Positions 8,664-16,795 are shown, numbered from the stretch's first letter. The stretch is 64,000 nucleotides of DNA from Dactylosporangium sucinum (GCF_014647515.1 NZ_BMPI01000007.1:169639-233638); one strand, 5' to 3'. Notes: generated from the letters alone by a model not told the origin. Numbers and translations: made by a program.

Positions 8664-9802
8664 GCGCGAGCAGCACGCTGGAAGCGCGCCCCGACTCCGG
8701 CGAGGACCTGCCCCTCGCGGGCTTCACCGTCGCCGTCACCGCCGACCGCCGCCGTGACGAACTGAGCGCCCTGCTGGAACGGCGGGGCGCTCGCGTCGTG
8801 CTCGCCCCCGCGCTGCGGATCGTGCCGGTCGCCGACGACACCGAGCTCAAGGCCGCGACGATCTCCTGCGTCGACATCGCGCCCGACATCGTCGTCGCCA
8901 CCACCGGCATCGGGCTGCGCGGCTGGATCGAGGCGGCCGAGGGCTGGGGCCTCGGCGAGGCGCTGCGCTCGCGGCTCGGCGAGTCGTACCTCATCGCCCG
9001 CGGCCCGAAGGCCAAGGGCGCCGTCCGCGCCGCCGGCATGCTGGAGGCCTGGTCGCCCGACACCGAGAGCTGCGACGAGGTCCTCGACTACCTGCTCGGC
9101 GGCGGGTTGCCGGGCGGCATCGCCGGCCGCCGCATCGCCGTACAGTTGCACGGCGAGCCGCACCCGGAGTTCACGTCCGCGATGCGCGACGCCGGCGCGA
9201 TCGTGGTGGAGATCCCGGTGTACCGCTGGGCGCCCCCGGTCGACCCCGCACCCCTACGCCGCCTGGTCGACCTCGTCTGCTCCCGCCTCGTCGACTCGGT
9301 GACGTTCACGTCGGCACCGGCCGTCGGATCGTTGCTGCGGGTCGCCGGCGCCGAGGCCCCCGACGTGCTGGAGGCACTGCGCACCGACGTGCTGGCGGCC
9401 TGCGTCGGCCCCGTCACGGCGGCGCCGCTGAAGCGCCTCGGCGTGCCGGTCGCCGCCCCGGCCCGGGCCCGGCTCGGCGCCCTGGTCCGGATCCTCGTCG
9501 ACGAACTGCCGAAGCGGGCCCCCACCCTGCACGTGGCCGGCGCCGCGGTCACCCTCCGGGGGCACGCCGCGATCATCGACGGCACGCTCAAGCCGCTGGC
9601 GCCGGGTCCCATGGCGGTCCTGCGGGCGCTCGCCGCCTCCCCCGGCCGGGTCCTCTCCCGGGCGGCGCTGCTGCGCGAGCTGCCCCGCGGGGCCGACGAG
9701 CACGCCGTGGAGATGGCGGTGGCCCGGCTGCGGGCGGCGCTGGGCGGCTCGGCGTTCGTCCAGACGGTGGTGAAGCGCGGCTACCGCCTCCGCGTCGACT
9801 GA
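8660..9802 (+). CDS. nnaR: NnaR-like regulator: HemD-like domain plus winged helix
   Basis: 380 residues. Residues about 20-265 resemble uroporphyrinogen-III synthase (HemD), starting LAGFTVAVTADRRRDEL. Residues about 290-380 form an OmpR-type winged-helix DNA-binding domain, ending AVEMAVARLRAALGG...VVKRGYRLRVD. This is the architecture of NnaR of Streptomyces coelicolor, a co-activator with GlnR of nitrate/nitrite genes. Such proteins are often annotated only as HemD. The position as last gene of nirBD supports a regulator of nitrite assimilation; a role in siroheme supply for NirB cannot be excluded. It starts with GTG, overlapping the nirD stop (GTGA). Confidence 0.82.
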   Translation: MSASSTLEARPDSGEDLPLAGFTVAVTADRRRDELSALLERRGARVVLAPALRIVPVADDTELKAATISCVDIAPDIVVATTGIGLRGWIEAAEGWGLGEALRSRLGESYLIARGPKAKGAVRAAGMLEAWSPDTESCDEVLDYLLGGGLPGGIAGRRIAVQLHGEPHPEFTSAMRDAGAIVVEIPVYRWAPPVDPAPLRRLVDLVCSRLVDSVTFTSAPAVGSLLRVAGAEAPDVLEALRTDVLAACVGPVTAAPLKRLGVPVAAPARARLGALVRILVDELPKRAPTLHVAGAAVTLRGHAAIIDGTLKPLAPGPMAVLRALAASPGRVLSRAALLRELPRGADEHAVEMAVARLRAALGGSAFVQTVVKRGYRLRVD

Positions 9803-9856
9803 CCCCGCACTCCAGAGCCCCACCGCGGCGCACCGCGCCGCACCGCGCCGCCCCCA

Positions 9857-9940
9857 CCGCGTCGATCTTGCAGTTGTGGTGCCTGCCAAACCCGGACATC
9901 CTGGGAGTGTCGCGGCACCACAAGTGCAAGATCGACGCGG
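9857..9940. repeat. Long imperfect inverted repeat, 27-bp arms
   Basis: Left arm 9857-9883 and right arm 9914-9940 are complementary at 26 of 27 positions. The 30-nt loop contains a smaller stem (GGACA/TGTC). It lies between the convergent ends of nnaR (plus) and the DUF2630 gene (minus), where it can act as a bidirectional terminator. There is no U tract on either side. The length and near-perfection are unusual for a simple terminator and resemble dispersed intergenic palindromes of Micromonosporaceae; the copy number elsewhere cannot be seen here. Confidence 0.85.
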
Positions 9941-9977
9941 CGCACGGGCGGCGGGGAAGCGCGGTGCGCAACGGGGG

Positions 9978-10223
9978 TTACTGGAGGTAGTGCTCGACCT
10001 CGTCGATCGAGTGCGCCTCGACCTCGTCCGGGGCGACGCCCTGCAGCTTCGCCGCCCGGCGCCGGCGCATCAGGTCCCACAGCTGGTCGAGCTGCTCCTC
10101 GATCGCCCGGAGCCGGTCGTGCTCCTCCTGCTCGGTGATCTTGCCCTGCTGCAGCTGCGTGCGCAGCTTGTGCTCGTCGTCGACCAGCGTCGAGATCTGG
10201 TGGATCAACGTCTTCTCGTCCAT
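9978..10223 (-). CDS. DUF2630 family protein
   Basis: A small charged protein of 81 residues, MDEKTLIHQISTLVDDEHKL and on, almost entirely alpha-helical and probably coiled-coil (EEHDRLRAIEEQLDQLWDLM). It matches the DUF2630 family as I know it, which has no assigned function. Two further in-frame ATGs lie 9 and 12 nt upstream (10232, 10235). A GGTGG just before them suits the second or third start best, so the N-terminus is uncertain by up to four residues. It is 28 nt upstream of the ThiD-like gene stop and on the same strand, possibly a separate unit. Confidence 0.8.
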   Translation of the reverse strand: MDEKTLIHQISTLVDDEHKLRTQLQQGKITEQEEHDRLRAIEEQLDQLWDLMRRRRAAKLQGVAPDEVEAHSIDEVEHYLQ

Positions 10224-10263
10224 GCCATGCATCATCCACCAGAGCCGGGTGATCGCGGTGTGG

Positions 10264-11106
10264 TCACCGCAACGTCAGCGCCGACCAGCCGAACTGGTCG
10301 ATCGGGCCGGCGCCCGAGCCGATCCGCCACTCGGCGGCGTCGCCGATCGCCCGCCCCACGAACCCCTTCGCCCACGCCACCGCGTCCGGCGGCGGGTCCC
10401 CGGCGGCGAGCCGGGCCGCGATCGCCGTCGCGAACGTCGGGCCGCTGCCGTCGATGTTCCGGCTGGTGATCCGCGGGCTGTGCAGCATCCGGGCCGCCCC
10501 GTCGGCCCACAGCACGTCGATCGCCTCGCCGCCGGCGACGAAGTCACCGCCGGTGACCACCACGTACTGCGCCCCGCCCGCCGCCAGTTGGGCCGCCGCG
10601 CCGGCCATGTCGGCCGGGGTCACCACCTCCCAGCCGAGCAGGGCCGACGCCTCCTCGCGGTCCGGCGTGACGACCACGGCGTGCGGCAGGAGCCGCTCGA
10701 ACGCCGCGATCAGCCCCCGCCTGGAGCCGCTCCTCGTGGTGAGGACCGGGTCGACGACCAGGTTCGGCAGCGCACCGGTGCGGGCCCGGGCGGCGACCGC
10801 GACCACCGCCTCGGCGGTCGGGAACATGCCCGTCTTGACCGCGGCGACCGGCAGGTCCTCCAGCACGCTGCCGAGCTGGGCGGCGACGACCGTGGTGGGC
10901 TGCGCGTACACGTCGCTGGTGCCGCGCGTGTTGCGGGACAGCACCGCCGTCACCACACACGCGGCGTGCATCCGCAAGGCCGCAAGGGTCCGCATGTCGG
11001 CCTGGAGCGCGGAGCCGCCGGACGAGTCCGTCGCGCCGATGGTGAGCACCACAGTCGGTTCCACGGTGCCGAGCTGACCACGCCTCGTGACCGGCGCGCC
11101 GCACAT
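10264..11106 (-). CDS. ThiD-like (phosphomethyl)pyrimidine kinase, atypical active site
   Basis: A 280-residue ribokinase-fold protein of the hydroxymethylpyrimidine / phosphomethylpyrimidine kinase family, which phosphorylates HMP in thiamine synthesis. The substrate loop GATDSSGGSALQADMRT, KTGMF and VDPVLTTRSG are canonical. The anion-hole motif, normally GTGC in ThiD or GTGD in pyridoxal kinases, reads GSGP here (codons 10438-10449), so the residue expected to be the catalytic Cys or Asp is Pro. Activity or substrate may therefore differ. The start is ATG 11106 with a weak GGCGGA; GTG at 11064 is an alternative. It follows the ABC-F gene by 20 nt, same strand. No other thiamine genes are nearby. 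Confidence 0.85.
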   Translation of the reverse strand: MCGAPVTRRGQLGTVEPTVVLTIGATDSSGGSALQADMRTLAALRMHAACVVTAVLSRNTRGTSDVYAQPTTVVAAQLGSVLEDLPVAAVKTGMFPTAEAVVAVAARARTGALPNLVVDPVLTTRSGSRRGLIAAFERLLPHAVVVTPDREEASALLGWEVVTPADMAGAAAQLAAGGAQYVVVTGGDFVAGGEAIDVLWADGAARMLHSPRITSRNIDGSGPTFATAIAARLAAGDPPPDAVAWAKGFVGRAIGDAAEWRIGSGAGPIDQFGWSALTLR

Positions 11107-11126
11107 TTCGTCCGCCAGGCCCCCGG

Positions 11127-12782
11127 CTAACCCCGCCCCTCCCAGACCGGCTCGGGCACCTCGACGACCTCGCCGTCGGCGCGGAACAGCAGGAACCGGT
11201 CGAACGAGCGGCTGAACCAGCGGTCGTGCGTCACCGCGATCACCGTGCCGTCGAAGCTGCGCAGCCCCTCCTCCAGGGCCTCGGCGCTGGCCAGGTCGAG
11301 GTTGTCGGTCGGCTCGTCGAGCAGCAGCAGCGTGGCACCCGACAGCTCCAGCAGCAGCACCAGGAACCGGGCCTGCTGGCCGCCCGACAGGGTGCCGAAC
11401 CGCTGGTCGGCCTGGGCCGCCAGCTCGTACCGCGACAGCGCCGGCATCGCCTGCGGCCGCGGCAGCCCGGTCCGCCAGTCGTCACCCCGCCACAGGATCT
11501 CGGCGAGCGTCCTGTCCAGCAGCTCCGGCCGGTCGTGCGTCTGCGAGAAGTGGCCGGGCCGCACCCGCGCGCCGAGCCGCACCACGCCGTCGTGCAGGAC
11601 CGGCGCCAGCTGCGCCCCGATCGGCGTCTCCACCGGATCGGTGCCGCCGCGGGCCAGCAGCCGCAGGAAGTGCGACTTGCCGGTGCCGTTGCCGCCGAGA
11701 ACCGCCAGGCGGTCGCCGTACCAGAGCTCGAGGTCGAACGGGTAGGTGAGCCCGTCGAGCTCCAGCTGCTCGCACACGACGGCGCGCTTGCCGGTCCGCC
11801 CGCCCGCGAGCCGCATGCGGATGTCCTGGTCCTTCGGTGGCGCCGGCGGCGGGCCGGCCTCCTCGAACTTGCGCAGCCGGGTCTGGGCCGCCTGATACCG
11901 CGACGCGAGGCCGTCGTTGTAGGCGGCTTTCGTCTTGTACATCAGGACGAGCGCCTTGAGCTTCTCGTGCTCCTCGTCCCAGCGGCGGCGCAGCTCGTCG
12001 AGCCGCTCGTGGCGGGCCGCCCGCGCCTCGTGCCAGGACGCGAAGCCGCCGGGATGGACCCACGCCGAGCCGCCCTCGACGGCCACCACCCGGTCGGCGG
12101 ACTGGGCCAGCAGCTCACGGTCGTGCGAGACGTACAGGACGCTCTTCGGCGACTCCCGCAGCCGCTCCTCCAGCCAGCGCTTCCCGGGCACGTCGAGGAA
12201 GTTGTCGGGCTCGTCGAGCAGCAGTACCTCGTCCTCCCCGCGCAGCAGCAGCTCCAGCGCGAAGCGTTTCTGCTGCCCGCCCGAGAGGGTCCGCACGGGC
12301 CGGTCCCGCGACTCGTCCCACGACAGGCCCAGCGCGGCCACGCTCGCGGTGTCGAACAGCACCTCCGCGTCGTAGCCGCCGGCCTCGCCCCAGGCGGCGA
12401 GCGCGTTGGCGTACCGCAGCTGGGCCTTCTCGGCCTGCTGGCCGTCGGCCTGGTGCATGACCTGCTCGGCCTTGCCCAGCCGCTCGCCCGCGGCCTGCAG
12501 CGCCGGCGGCGACAGCTCCAGGGCCAGGTCGTGCAGCGTGCGGTCGTCACCGATCATGCCGATGAACTGCCGCATCACGCCGAGGCCGCCGGAGCGCGCC
12601 ACCGCGCCCGTGTGCACCGGCAGGTCACCGGCCACCATCTTCAGCAGCGTCGTCTTGCCGGCCCCGTTCGGCCCGACGAGCGCCACCTTCGCGCCCTCAC
12701 CGACCCGGAACGAGACCTCGGAGAACAGCTCCCGGCCGTCCGGCAGCGTGTGCCCGACCCCTGCCACGTCGACGTATCCCAC
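11127..12782 (-). CDS. ABC-F family ATPase
   Basis: A 551-residue soluble protein with two ABC nucleotide-binding domains and no membrane segment. First domain: Walker A GPNGAGKTT, signature LSGGQQKR, Walker B LLLDEPDNFLD. A charged linker of about 80 residues follows (DELRRRWDEEHEKLKALVLM). Second domain: Walker A GGNGTGKSH, LSGGQQARF, LLLDEPTDNLD. ABC-F proteins act on the ribosome as translation factors or in antibiotic protection; which applies here cannot be told. I chose the GTG at 12782, three bases after the upstream methyltransferase stop codon begins (TGACCGTGG), because homology begins at once; longer readings run into the methyltransferase. Confidence 0.9.
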   Translation of the reverse strand: MGYVDVAGVGHTLPDGRELFSEVSFRVGEGAKVALVGPNGAGKTTLLKMVAGDLPVHTGAVARSGGLGVMRQFIGMIGDDRTLHDLALELSPPALQAAGERLGKAEQVMHQADGQQAEKAQLRYANALAAWGEAGGYDAEVLFDTASVAALGLSWDESRDRPVRTLSGGQQKRFALELLLRGEDEVLLLDEPDNFLDVPGKRWLEERLRESPKSVLYVSHDRELLAQSADRVVAVEGGSAWVHPGGFASWHEARAARHERLDELRRRWDEEHEKLKALVLMYKTKAAYNDGLASRYQAAQTRLRKFEEAGPPPAPPKDQDIRMRLAGGRTGKRAVVCEQLELDGLTYPFDLELWYGDRLAVLGGNGTGKSHFLRLLARGGTDPVETPIGAQLAPVLHDGVVRLGARVRPGHFSQTHDRPELLDRTLAEILWRGDDWRTGLPRPQAMPALSRYELAAQADQRFGTLSGGQQARFLVLLLELSGATLLLLDEPTDNLDLASAEALEEGLRSFDGTVIAVTHDRWFSRSFDRFLLFRADGEVVEVPEPVWEGRG

Positions 12783-12784
12783 GG

Positions 12785-13429
12785 TCAGGCATTCAACGCG
12801 ACGGCGGTACCGGAGTCGCTCCGTTTTTTCTGCACTTTGAAGATCCGGAATCCCTTGTGGTTGGCGTGGCGCTCGGCCGTGAAGCCCTGCTCGACGAGCC
12901 AGCGCTGCAGCGAGTCGGCACCCAGGTTCTTGGCCACGACCAGCCACGCCACGCCGTCGTCGGCGAGCCGCGGCAGCCACCGCAGGAGCAGCGCGTGCAG
13001 CTCGGGCTTGCCGACGCGGATCGGCGGGTTGGACCAGATCTGCGCAAACCTGACACTCGGCGGTACCTCGTCCGGCGTGACCGCCACCACGTTCTTCCCG
13101 GCGGTGTTCTCCCTCGTCAGGTCCAGCGCCCGCTGGTTCACGTCGACGGCGTAGATCGTGGCCCGCGGCGCGGCGGCGGCCAGCACGGCGGTGATCGGCC
13201 CGTACCCACAGCCCAGGTCGAGCAGCGCCCCGGTGGCCTCCCGGTCCGGCAGCGGCGCCTCTCTCAGCAGTACCGCGGTGCCCGGGTCGAGGCCGCGCCA
13301 GGAGAACACGCCGGAGGCCGTGGCCAGGCGGAACTCCCGATCGGCCACGGTGAACACGACCTCGTGCCGCTCGTGGGCGACCGCGGGGTCGGCCGTGAAG
13401 TAGTGCTCGCCGGACACCATGTCACGCAT
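12785..13429 (-). CDS. Class I SAM-dependent methyltransferase (RsmC-like)
   Basis: 214 residues. The SAM-binding motif LDLGCGYGPI is at about residue 75 and the catalytic motif NPPIR, typical of N6-adenine/N2-guanine methyltransferases, is at about 140. The pattern fits the RsmC/RlmG group that methylates 16S or 23S rRNA guanines, but the protein is shorter than E. coli RsmC and the target is not determined. The start is ATG 13429 after GGGCGGGG; an ATG three codons later (13420) is possible. It is nearly continuous with the ABC-F gene, so both likely share a transcript. It diverges from the repeat protein gene across 103 nt. Confidence 0.88.
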   Translation of the reverse strand: MRDMVSGEHYFTADPAVAHERHEVVFTVADREFRLATASGVFSWRGLDPGTAVLLREAPLPDREATGALLDLGCGYGPITAVLAAAAPRATIYAVDVNQRALDLTRENTAGKNVVAVTPDEVPPSVRFAQIWSNPPIRVGKPELHALLLRWLPRLADDGVAWLVVAKNLGADSLQRWLVEQGFTAERHANHKGFRIFKVQKKRSDSGTAVALNA

Positions 13430-13519
13430 TGTCCCCGCCCAGGTGACGGCCACTCCGTAGGGCCACCCGTTCGGATTGTGCGAAAGATTGCCGATACGCC
13501 ACCACATGCGGGTGTCGGC

Positions 13520-13525
13520 TACCCT
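13520..13525 (+). promoter_or_regulatory. -10 element, probable leaderless transcript
   Basis: TACCCT (TAnnnT) ends 7 nt before the ATG at 13533, the spacing expected when transcription begins at the start codon. There is no Shine-Dalgarno sequence in front of this ATG. No clear -35. Confidence 0.45.
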
Positions 13526-13532
13526 GTGCGAC

Positions 13533-15827
13533 ATGACTTCTGGGAACGAGCAGCGCCGGAAGCGGCGCTCCGACTCGTTCCGCCGGGACGAGGCGGACGA
13601 AGCCGACAACTGGCTGGCGGGGCTTCGCGGCAGCGGCAGGGGCGAGCCGGACCCGTTCGCGGCGCCGCCGCCGCCCGAGCCGGCGCCGTTCGAGCACCCG
13701 GCGTTCGACGCTCCGCCGCGGGGCGGCCGGCGCCGTCCGCGCGAGGACGCCGACGACTCGCCCAGCGGTGTTTTCAGCCCGGCCATGCTGCCCCCGGCGC
13801 CGCCGCCGTCGCGGCCGCCGGCGATCGACCCGACGCAGGCCATGGGCCGCCGCCGGCGCGACGACTCCGGAGAGTCGCCGAGCGGTTCGTTCCGCAGCGC
13901 TCCTCCCGCGGATCCCGGCTCGTTCCGGCAGCCTCCCGCCGCGCCGGACACCTTCCGGCAGGCTCCTGATGCTTTCCGGCAGCCGCCGGCTGCTCCTGAC
14001 GCTTTCCGGCAGGCTCCGGCCGCGCCGGACACCTTCCGGCAGCCGCCGGCTGCTCCCGACGCTTTCCGGCAGCCGCCGGCGGCCGAGCCCGGCTCCGGTG
14101 GGCGGCGGCGGGCGCGTGAGATCGAGCCGGCCGGTCGCCCGTCGGAGTCCTACGACCACGGGCCGGAGCTGACCCCGATCATCAAGCCGCTGGCCGACTA
14201 CACCCCGGCGCAGCCCTCGACCGAGCCGCCGCCGCTCGTCCCGATCTTCCCGTCGATGCGCCCCGACGCGTCCCCGACCACGGGCGTCCCGTCCGGCCGC
14301 CGGGGCCGCCGCGCCGCCGAGGAGGCGGACGAGCCGGGCGGCCGGCGACCGGCGCGCGACCAGGAGCCGGGCGGCCGCCGCCGGGCTCGCGAGGACGCGG
14401 GCGGCCGCTTCGCCGAGCCGGCCACGGGCGACGTGGGCCGGCGCTTTCCTGAACCGGCCACCGGTGACGTGGCCCGCCGCTTCGGCGAGCCGGCCACCGG
14501 TGACGTGGGGCGGCGTCTCGGCGAGCCGTCGACCGGTGACGTGGGGCGGCGCTTCGGCGAGCCGGCGACCGGCGACGTGGGTGGCCGTCGGCGCCGTGAC
14601 GGCACCGGCGAGTTCCCGGGCGAGTTCGGCGGCCCTCGGGGCCGGGCGGACGAGACGACGGCGTTCCGCCGGCAGCGGCCGGGCGAGTTCGGCGACCCCC
14701 GCCGGCCCGGCGACTTCGACGGCCCCAGCACCGGCAACGGCCACCGCGGGCGGACGGCCTCGGCCGGCTTCGCCGCGAGTGCCCCGCCGGAGGTCGACGC
14801 CCCCCGGCGCCGCCCGTCCTTCGAGTCGTTCGACGACCCGCCGCACCAGCGCCGCGCCCTGGACGACGCGATGCCCGGCCGCGGGCACGACGACCCGTCG
14901 GGCGCGCGCCGCCGCGGTACCGGCGAATTCACCGGATCGGGCGCGCGGGCCTTGCGCGAACGCCCCGGCGGACCTGGCGGGCCCGGCCGGCCGCCCGGTC
15001 GCCCGGGCCGGGGCGGCACCGGCTCCCACCCCCGGGCAGCGGTCATCGAGTCCGGCCGCCCGGAGCACCGCCCGCACCGCTGGGTGGCGTTGCTGAGCGC
15101 GGTCGCGGTGCTGGTGGTGCTGGCCGCGTGCGGCATCGGCACGTGGTTCATCTTCCGCGACGAGCGCGACGGTCCGGAGTCGGCCCGATCGAGCACGACG
15201 GCGGGCCCGAAGAAGCGCGACATCAGCAGCCGCAAGGTGGACCCGAACCCGCTGACCGAGGCGGAGGTCTTCCCGAGCAACAACATCGTGGCCGCCCCGA
15301 ACGAGCCGCCGTACGTCATCCTGTCGACGAAGGCCTCACCGGACTGCAAGACCGCGGCGACGGACGACCTGGCGGCGCTGCTCATGAACGCGGGCTGCAG
15401 CGAGGTCGTGCGGGCGACGATGAAGTCGCCGAACGAGGAGTACCTGATCACGGCCGGCCTGTTCAACCTGGACACGGAGGAGGCCGCGGCGAAGGCCTTC
15501 GACTCGGTGAAGCCGATCGTCGACGGCCAGAAGGGCCGCTTCTCGGGCATGAGCGTGGGCGCCGGCACGGGCACGGACGCCCTGGTTCGCGCCCCGACCC
15601 AGCTGGGCTGGAACTACAAGGGCCACTTCATCGCGTACTGCGTGATCGCCCGGGTGGACGGCAACGCGTTCGCCCCGGACGACCCGTACCCGAACCAGAT
15701 CACGTTCGACATCGTCGAGACGTACCTGGAGAACGGCATCATCGGCAACCGCGCGATCATCCAGCCGGACGCGACACCGGCGGCGTCGTTGCCGGCAGCA
15801 CCGGGCTCCCAGCCCCCGGCAAGCTGA
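13533..15827 (+). CDS. Repeat-rich single-pass membrane protein, unknown function
   Basis: 764 residues. The cytoplasmic part (1-516) is disordered, rich in Arg, Pro, Gly and Asp, and contains two tandem arrays: FRQ[PA]P-type units at residues 131-184 and 12-residue GRRFxEPATGDV units at 291-350. A single transmembrane helix follows (about 517-541, WVALLSAVAVLVVLAACGIG). The outside domain of about 220 residues begins with a charged linker. It contains SPDCKTAATDDLAALLMNAG and two further cysteines, and has a compact alpha/beta look (NLDTEEAAAKAFDSVKPIVDG). The topology, inside-N and outside-C, follows from the positive residues before the helix. I do not recognise the family. Threonines in the repeats could be kinase targets, which is speculation. 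Confidence 0.85.
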   Translation: MTSGNEQRRKRRSDSFRRDEADEADNWLAGLRGSGRGEPDPFAAPPPPEPAPFEHPAFDAPPRGGRRRPREDADDSPSGVFSPAMLPPAPPPSRPPAIDPTQAMGRRRRDDSGESPSGSFRSAPPADPGSFRQPPAAPDTFRQAPDAFRQPPAAPDAFRQAPAAPDTFRQPPAAPDAFRQPPAAEPGSGGRRRAREIEPAGRPSESYDHGPELTPIIKPLADYTPAQPSTEPPPLVPIFPSMRPDASPTTGVPSGRRGRRAAEEADEPGGRRPARDQEPGGRRRAREDAGGRFAEPATGDVGRRFPEPATGDVARRFGEPATGDVGRRLGEPSTGDVGRRFGEPATGDVGGRRRRDGTGEFPGEFGGPRGRADETTAFRRQRPGEFGDPRRPGDFDGPSTGNGHRGRTASAGFAASAPPEVDAPRRRPSFESFDDPPHQRRALDDAMPGRGHDDPSGARRRGTGEFTGSGARALRERPGGPGGPGRPPGRPGRGGTGSHPRAAVIESGRPEHRPHRWVALLSAVAVLVVLAACGIGTWFIFRDERDGPESARSSTTAGPKKRDISSRKVDPNPLTEAEVFPSNNIVAAPNEPPYVILSTKASPDCKTAATDDLAALLMNAGCSEVVRATMKSPNEEYLITAGLFNLDTEEAAAKAFDSVKPIVDGQKGRFSGMSVGAGTGTDALVRAPTQLGWNYKGHFIAYCVIARVDGNAFAPDDPYPNQITFDIVETYLENGIIGNRAIIQPDATPAASLPAAPGSQPPAS
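13923..14084 (+). repeat. In-gene tandem repeat, FRQPPAAPD-type
   Basis: Six units of 7 or 10 codons starting TTCCGGCAG, coding FRQ[PA]P[AD]A with or without PD[TA]. The units are near-identical at DNA level, suggesting recent slippage or unequal exchange and likely length variation between strains. Confidence 0.9.
14403..14582 (+). repeat. In-gene tandem repeat, 12-codon EPATGDV units
   Basis: Five consecutive 36-bp units coding G/R-R-[FL]-x-E-P-[AS]-T-G-D-V-[GA]. The invariant part is EP[AS]TGDV. It lies in the cytoplasmic disordered part of the same protein. Confidence 0.9.
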
Positions 15828-15903
15828 CGCTACGTCGGAAAAACGCCGGGCGGCGGGCGCGGGGAACCCCCTCTCCCGGCGATCACCTGGTGTCGCGGCG
15901 GCG

Positions 15904-16719
15904 TCAGGCGGGCACGTCCCGGCGCCGCCGGGTGCGTTCGGCCCGCTCACGAAGGGCGGCCACGTCGGCCGGGTACAGCACCTCGACCAGCGTCAGCCCA
16001 TGCGCGGGCACCACAGCCACCTCGTCGGCCCGCACGGTGCGGCTGAGGAGGCTCCCCGGCCACGACGGCGGCCGCCGCCCGTCCCCCACCGGCAGCTGCG
16101 CCCCCACCAGGCTGCGCACCATCGACCAGCAGAACGCGTCCGCCTGCACCGTCGCGACCAGGACGCCGTCGGGGTCGCGGCGCCAGGACAGGTTGCTCAC
16201 GGCGCGGATCGTGGAGGCGTGCTCCTTGCGGCGGCAGAACGCCGCGAAGTCGTGCTCGCCCACCAGCCCCGCGGCCGCGGCGTTCAGCAGCGCGAGGTCC
16301 AGGGGCCGGGGCCAGGCCAGGGTGTCGCGGCGGCGCAGGGGCGAGGCGCCGTACGGGGTGTCCGCGACGCGGTACTCGTAGCGGCGGGACAGCGCCGAGA
16401 AGCGGGCGTCGAACTCCGGGGGTGCGACCGTGGCGGCCAGGACACGGACGTCGGGTGGGAGCAGGCCGGCCAGGCGGCGGACCAGGGAGTCGCCGAACGC
16501 ATCCCAGCGGTCGGTGGGAACGTCGACGTGGCACACCTGGCCCGTCGCGTGCACGCCCGCGTCCGTGCGGCCGGCGACCGTCAGACCCTCGACCGAGCCG
16601 AACAGGCGCTCCAGGACGGCCAGCAGCTCGCCGGCCACGGTGCGGCGTCCGGGTTGGACGGCCCAGCCTGAGAAGTCGGTGCCGTCATAGGCCACGTCGA
16701 CGCGGATTCGTTTGCTCAT
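15904..16719 (-). CDS. truA: tRNA pseudouridine(38-40) synthase
   Basis: TruA isomerises uridines 38-40 in the anticodon arm of tRNAs. 271 residues. The catalytic motif GRTDAGVHA places the essential aspartate at residue 53, and YDGTDFSGWAVQPG at the N-terminus and RYEYRV are family landmarks. ATG 16719 has GGAGGG 9 nt upstream. The gene follows rplQ, the usual actinobacterial order, but a 12-bp-stem hairpin stands between the two, ending 22 nt before the start codon, so truA expression should be reduced relative to rplQ. Confidence 0.95.
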   Translation of the reverse strand: MSKRIRVDVAYDGTDFSGWAVQPGRRTVAGELLAVLERLFGSVEGLTVAGRTDAGVHATGQVCHVDVPTDRWDAFGDSLVRRLAGLLPPDVRVLAATVAPPEFDARFSALSRRYEYRVADTPYGASPLRRRDTLAWPRPLDLALLNAAAAGLVGEHDFAAFCRRKEHASTIRAVSNLSWRRDPDGVLVATVQADAFCWSMVRSLVGAQLPVGDGRRPPSWPGSLLSRTVRADEVAVVPAHGLTLVEVLYPADVAALRERAERTRRRRDVPA

Positions 16720-16740
16720 CAACGTACACCCTCCAACCAA

Positions 16741-16778
16741 ACGGCCCGACACCTCCATTACGGAGAGTGTCGGGCCGT
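16741..16778 (-). terminator. Terminator hairpin between rplQ and truA
   Basis: Perfect 12-bp arms 16741-16752 (ACGGCCCGACAC) and 16767-16778, with a further CTCC/GGAG pairing inside. On the minus strand TTTGGTT follows, a broken U tract. It begins 18 nt after the rplQ stop. It ends the alpha-operon transcript or attenuates truA. Confidence 0.85.
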
Positions 16779-16795
16779 CCGAGATAGGGCCCTGA

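Noticed and set aside
13923..14582. Regular repeats that might be a CRISPR array
   Set aside because: The units are in-frame, contiguous and coding, with no spacers.
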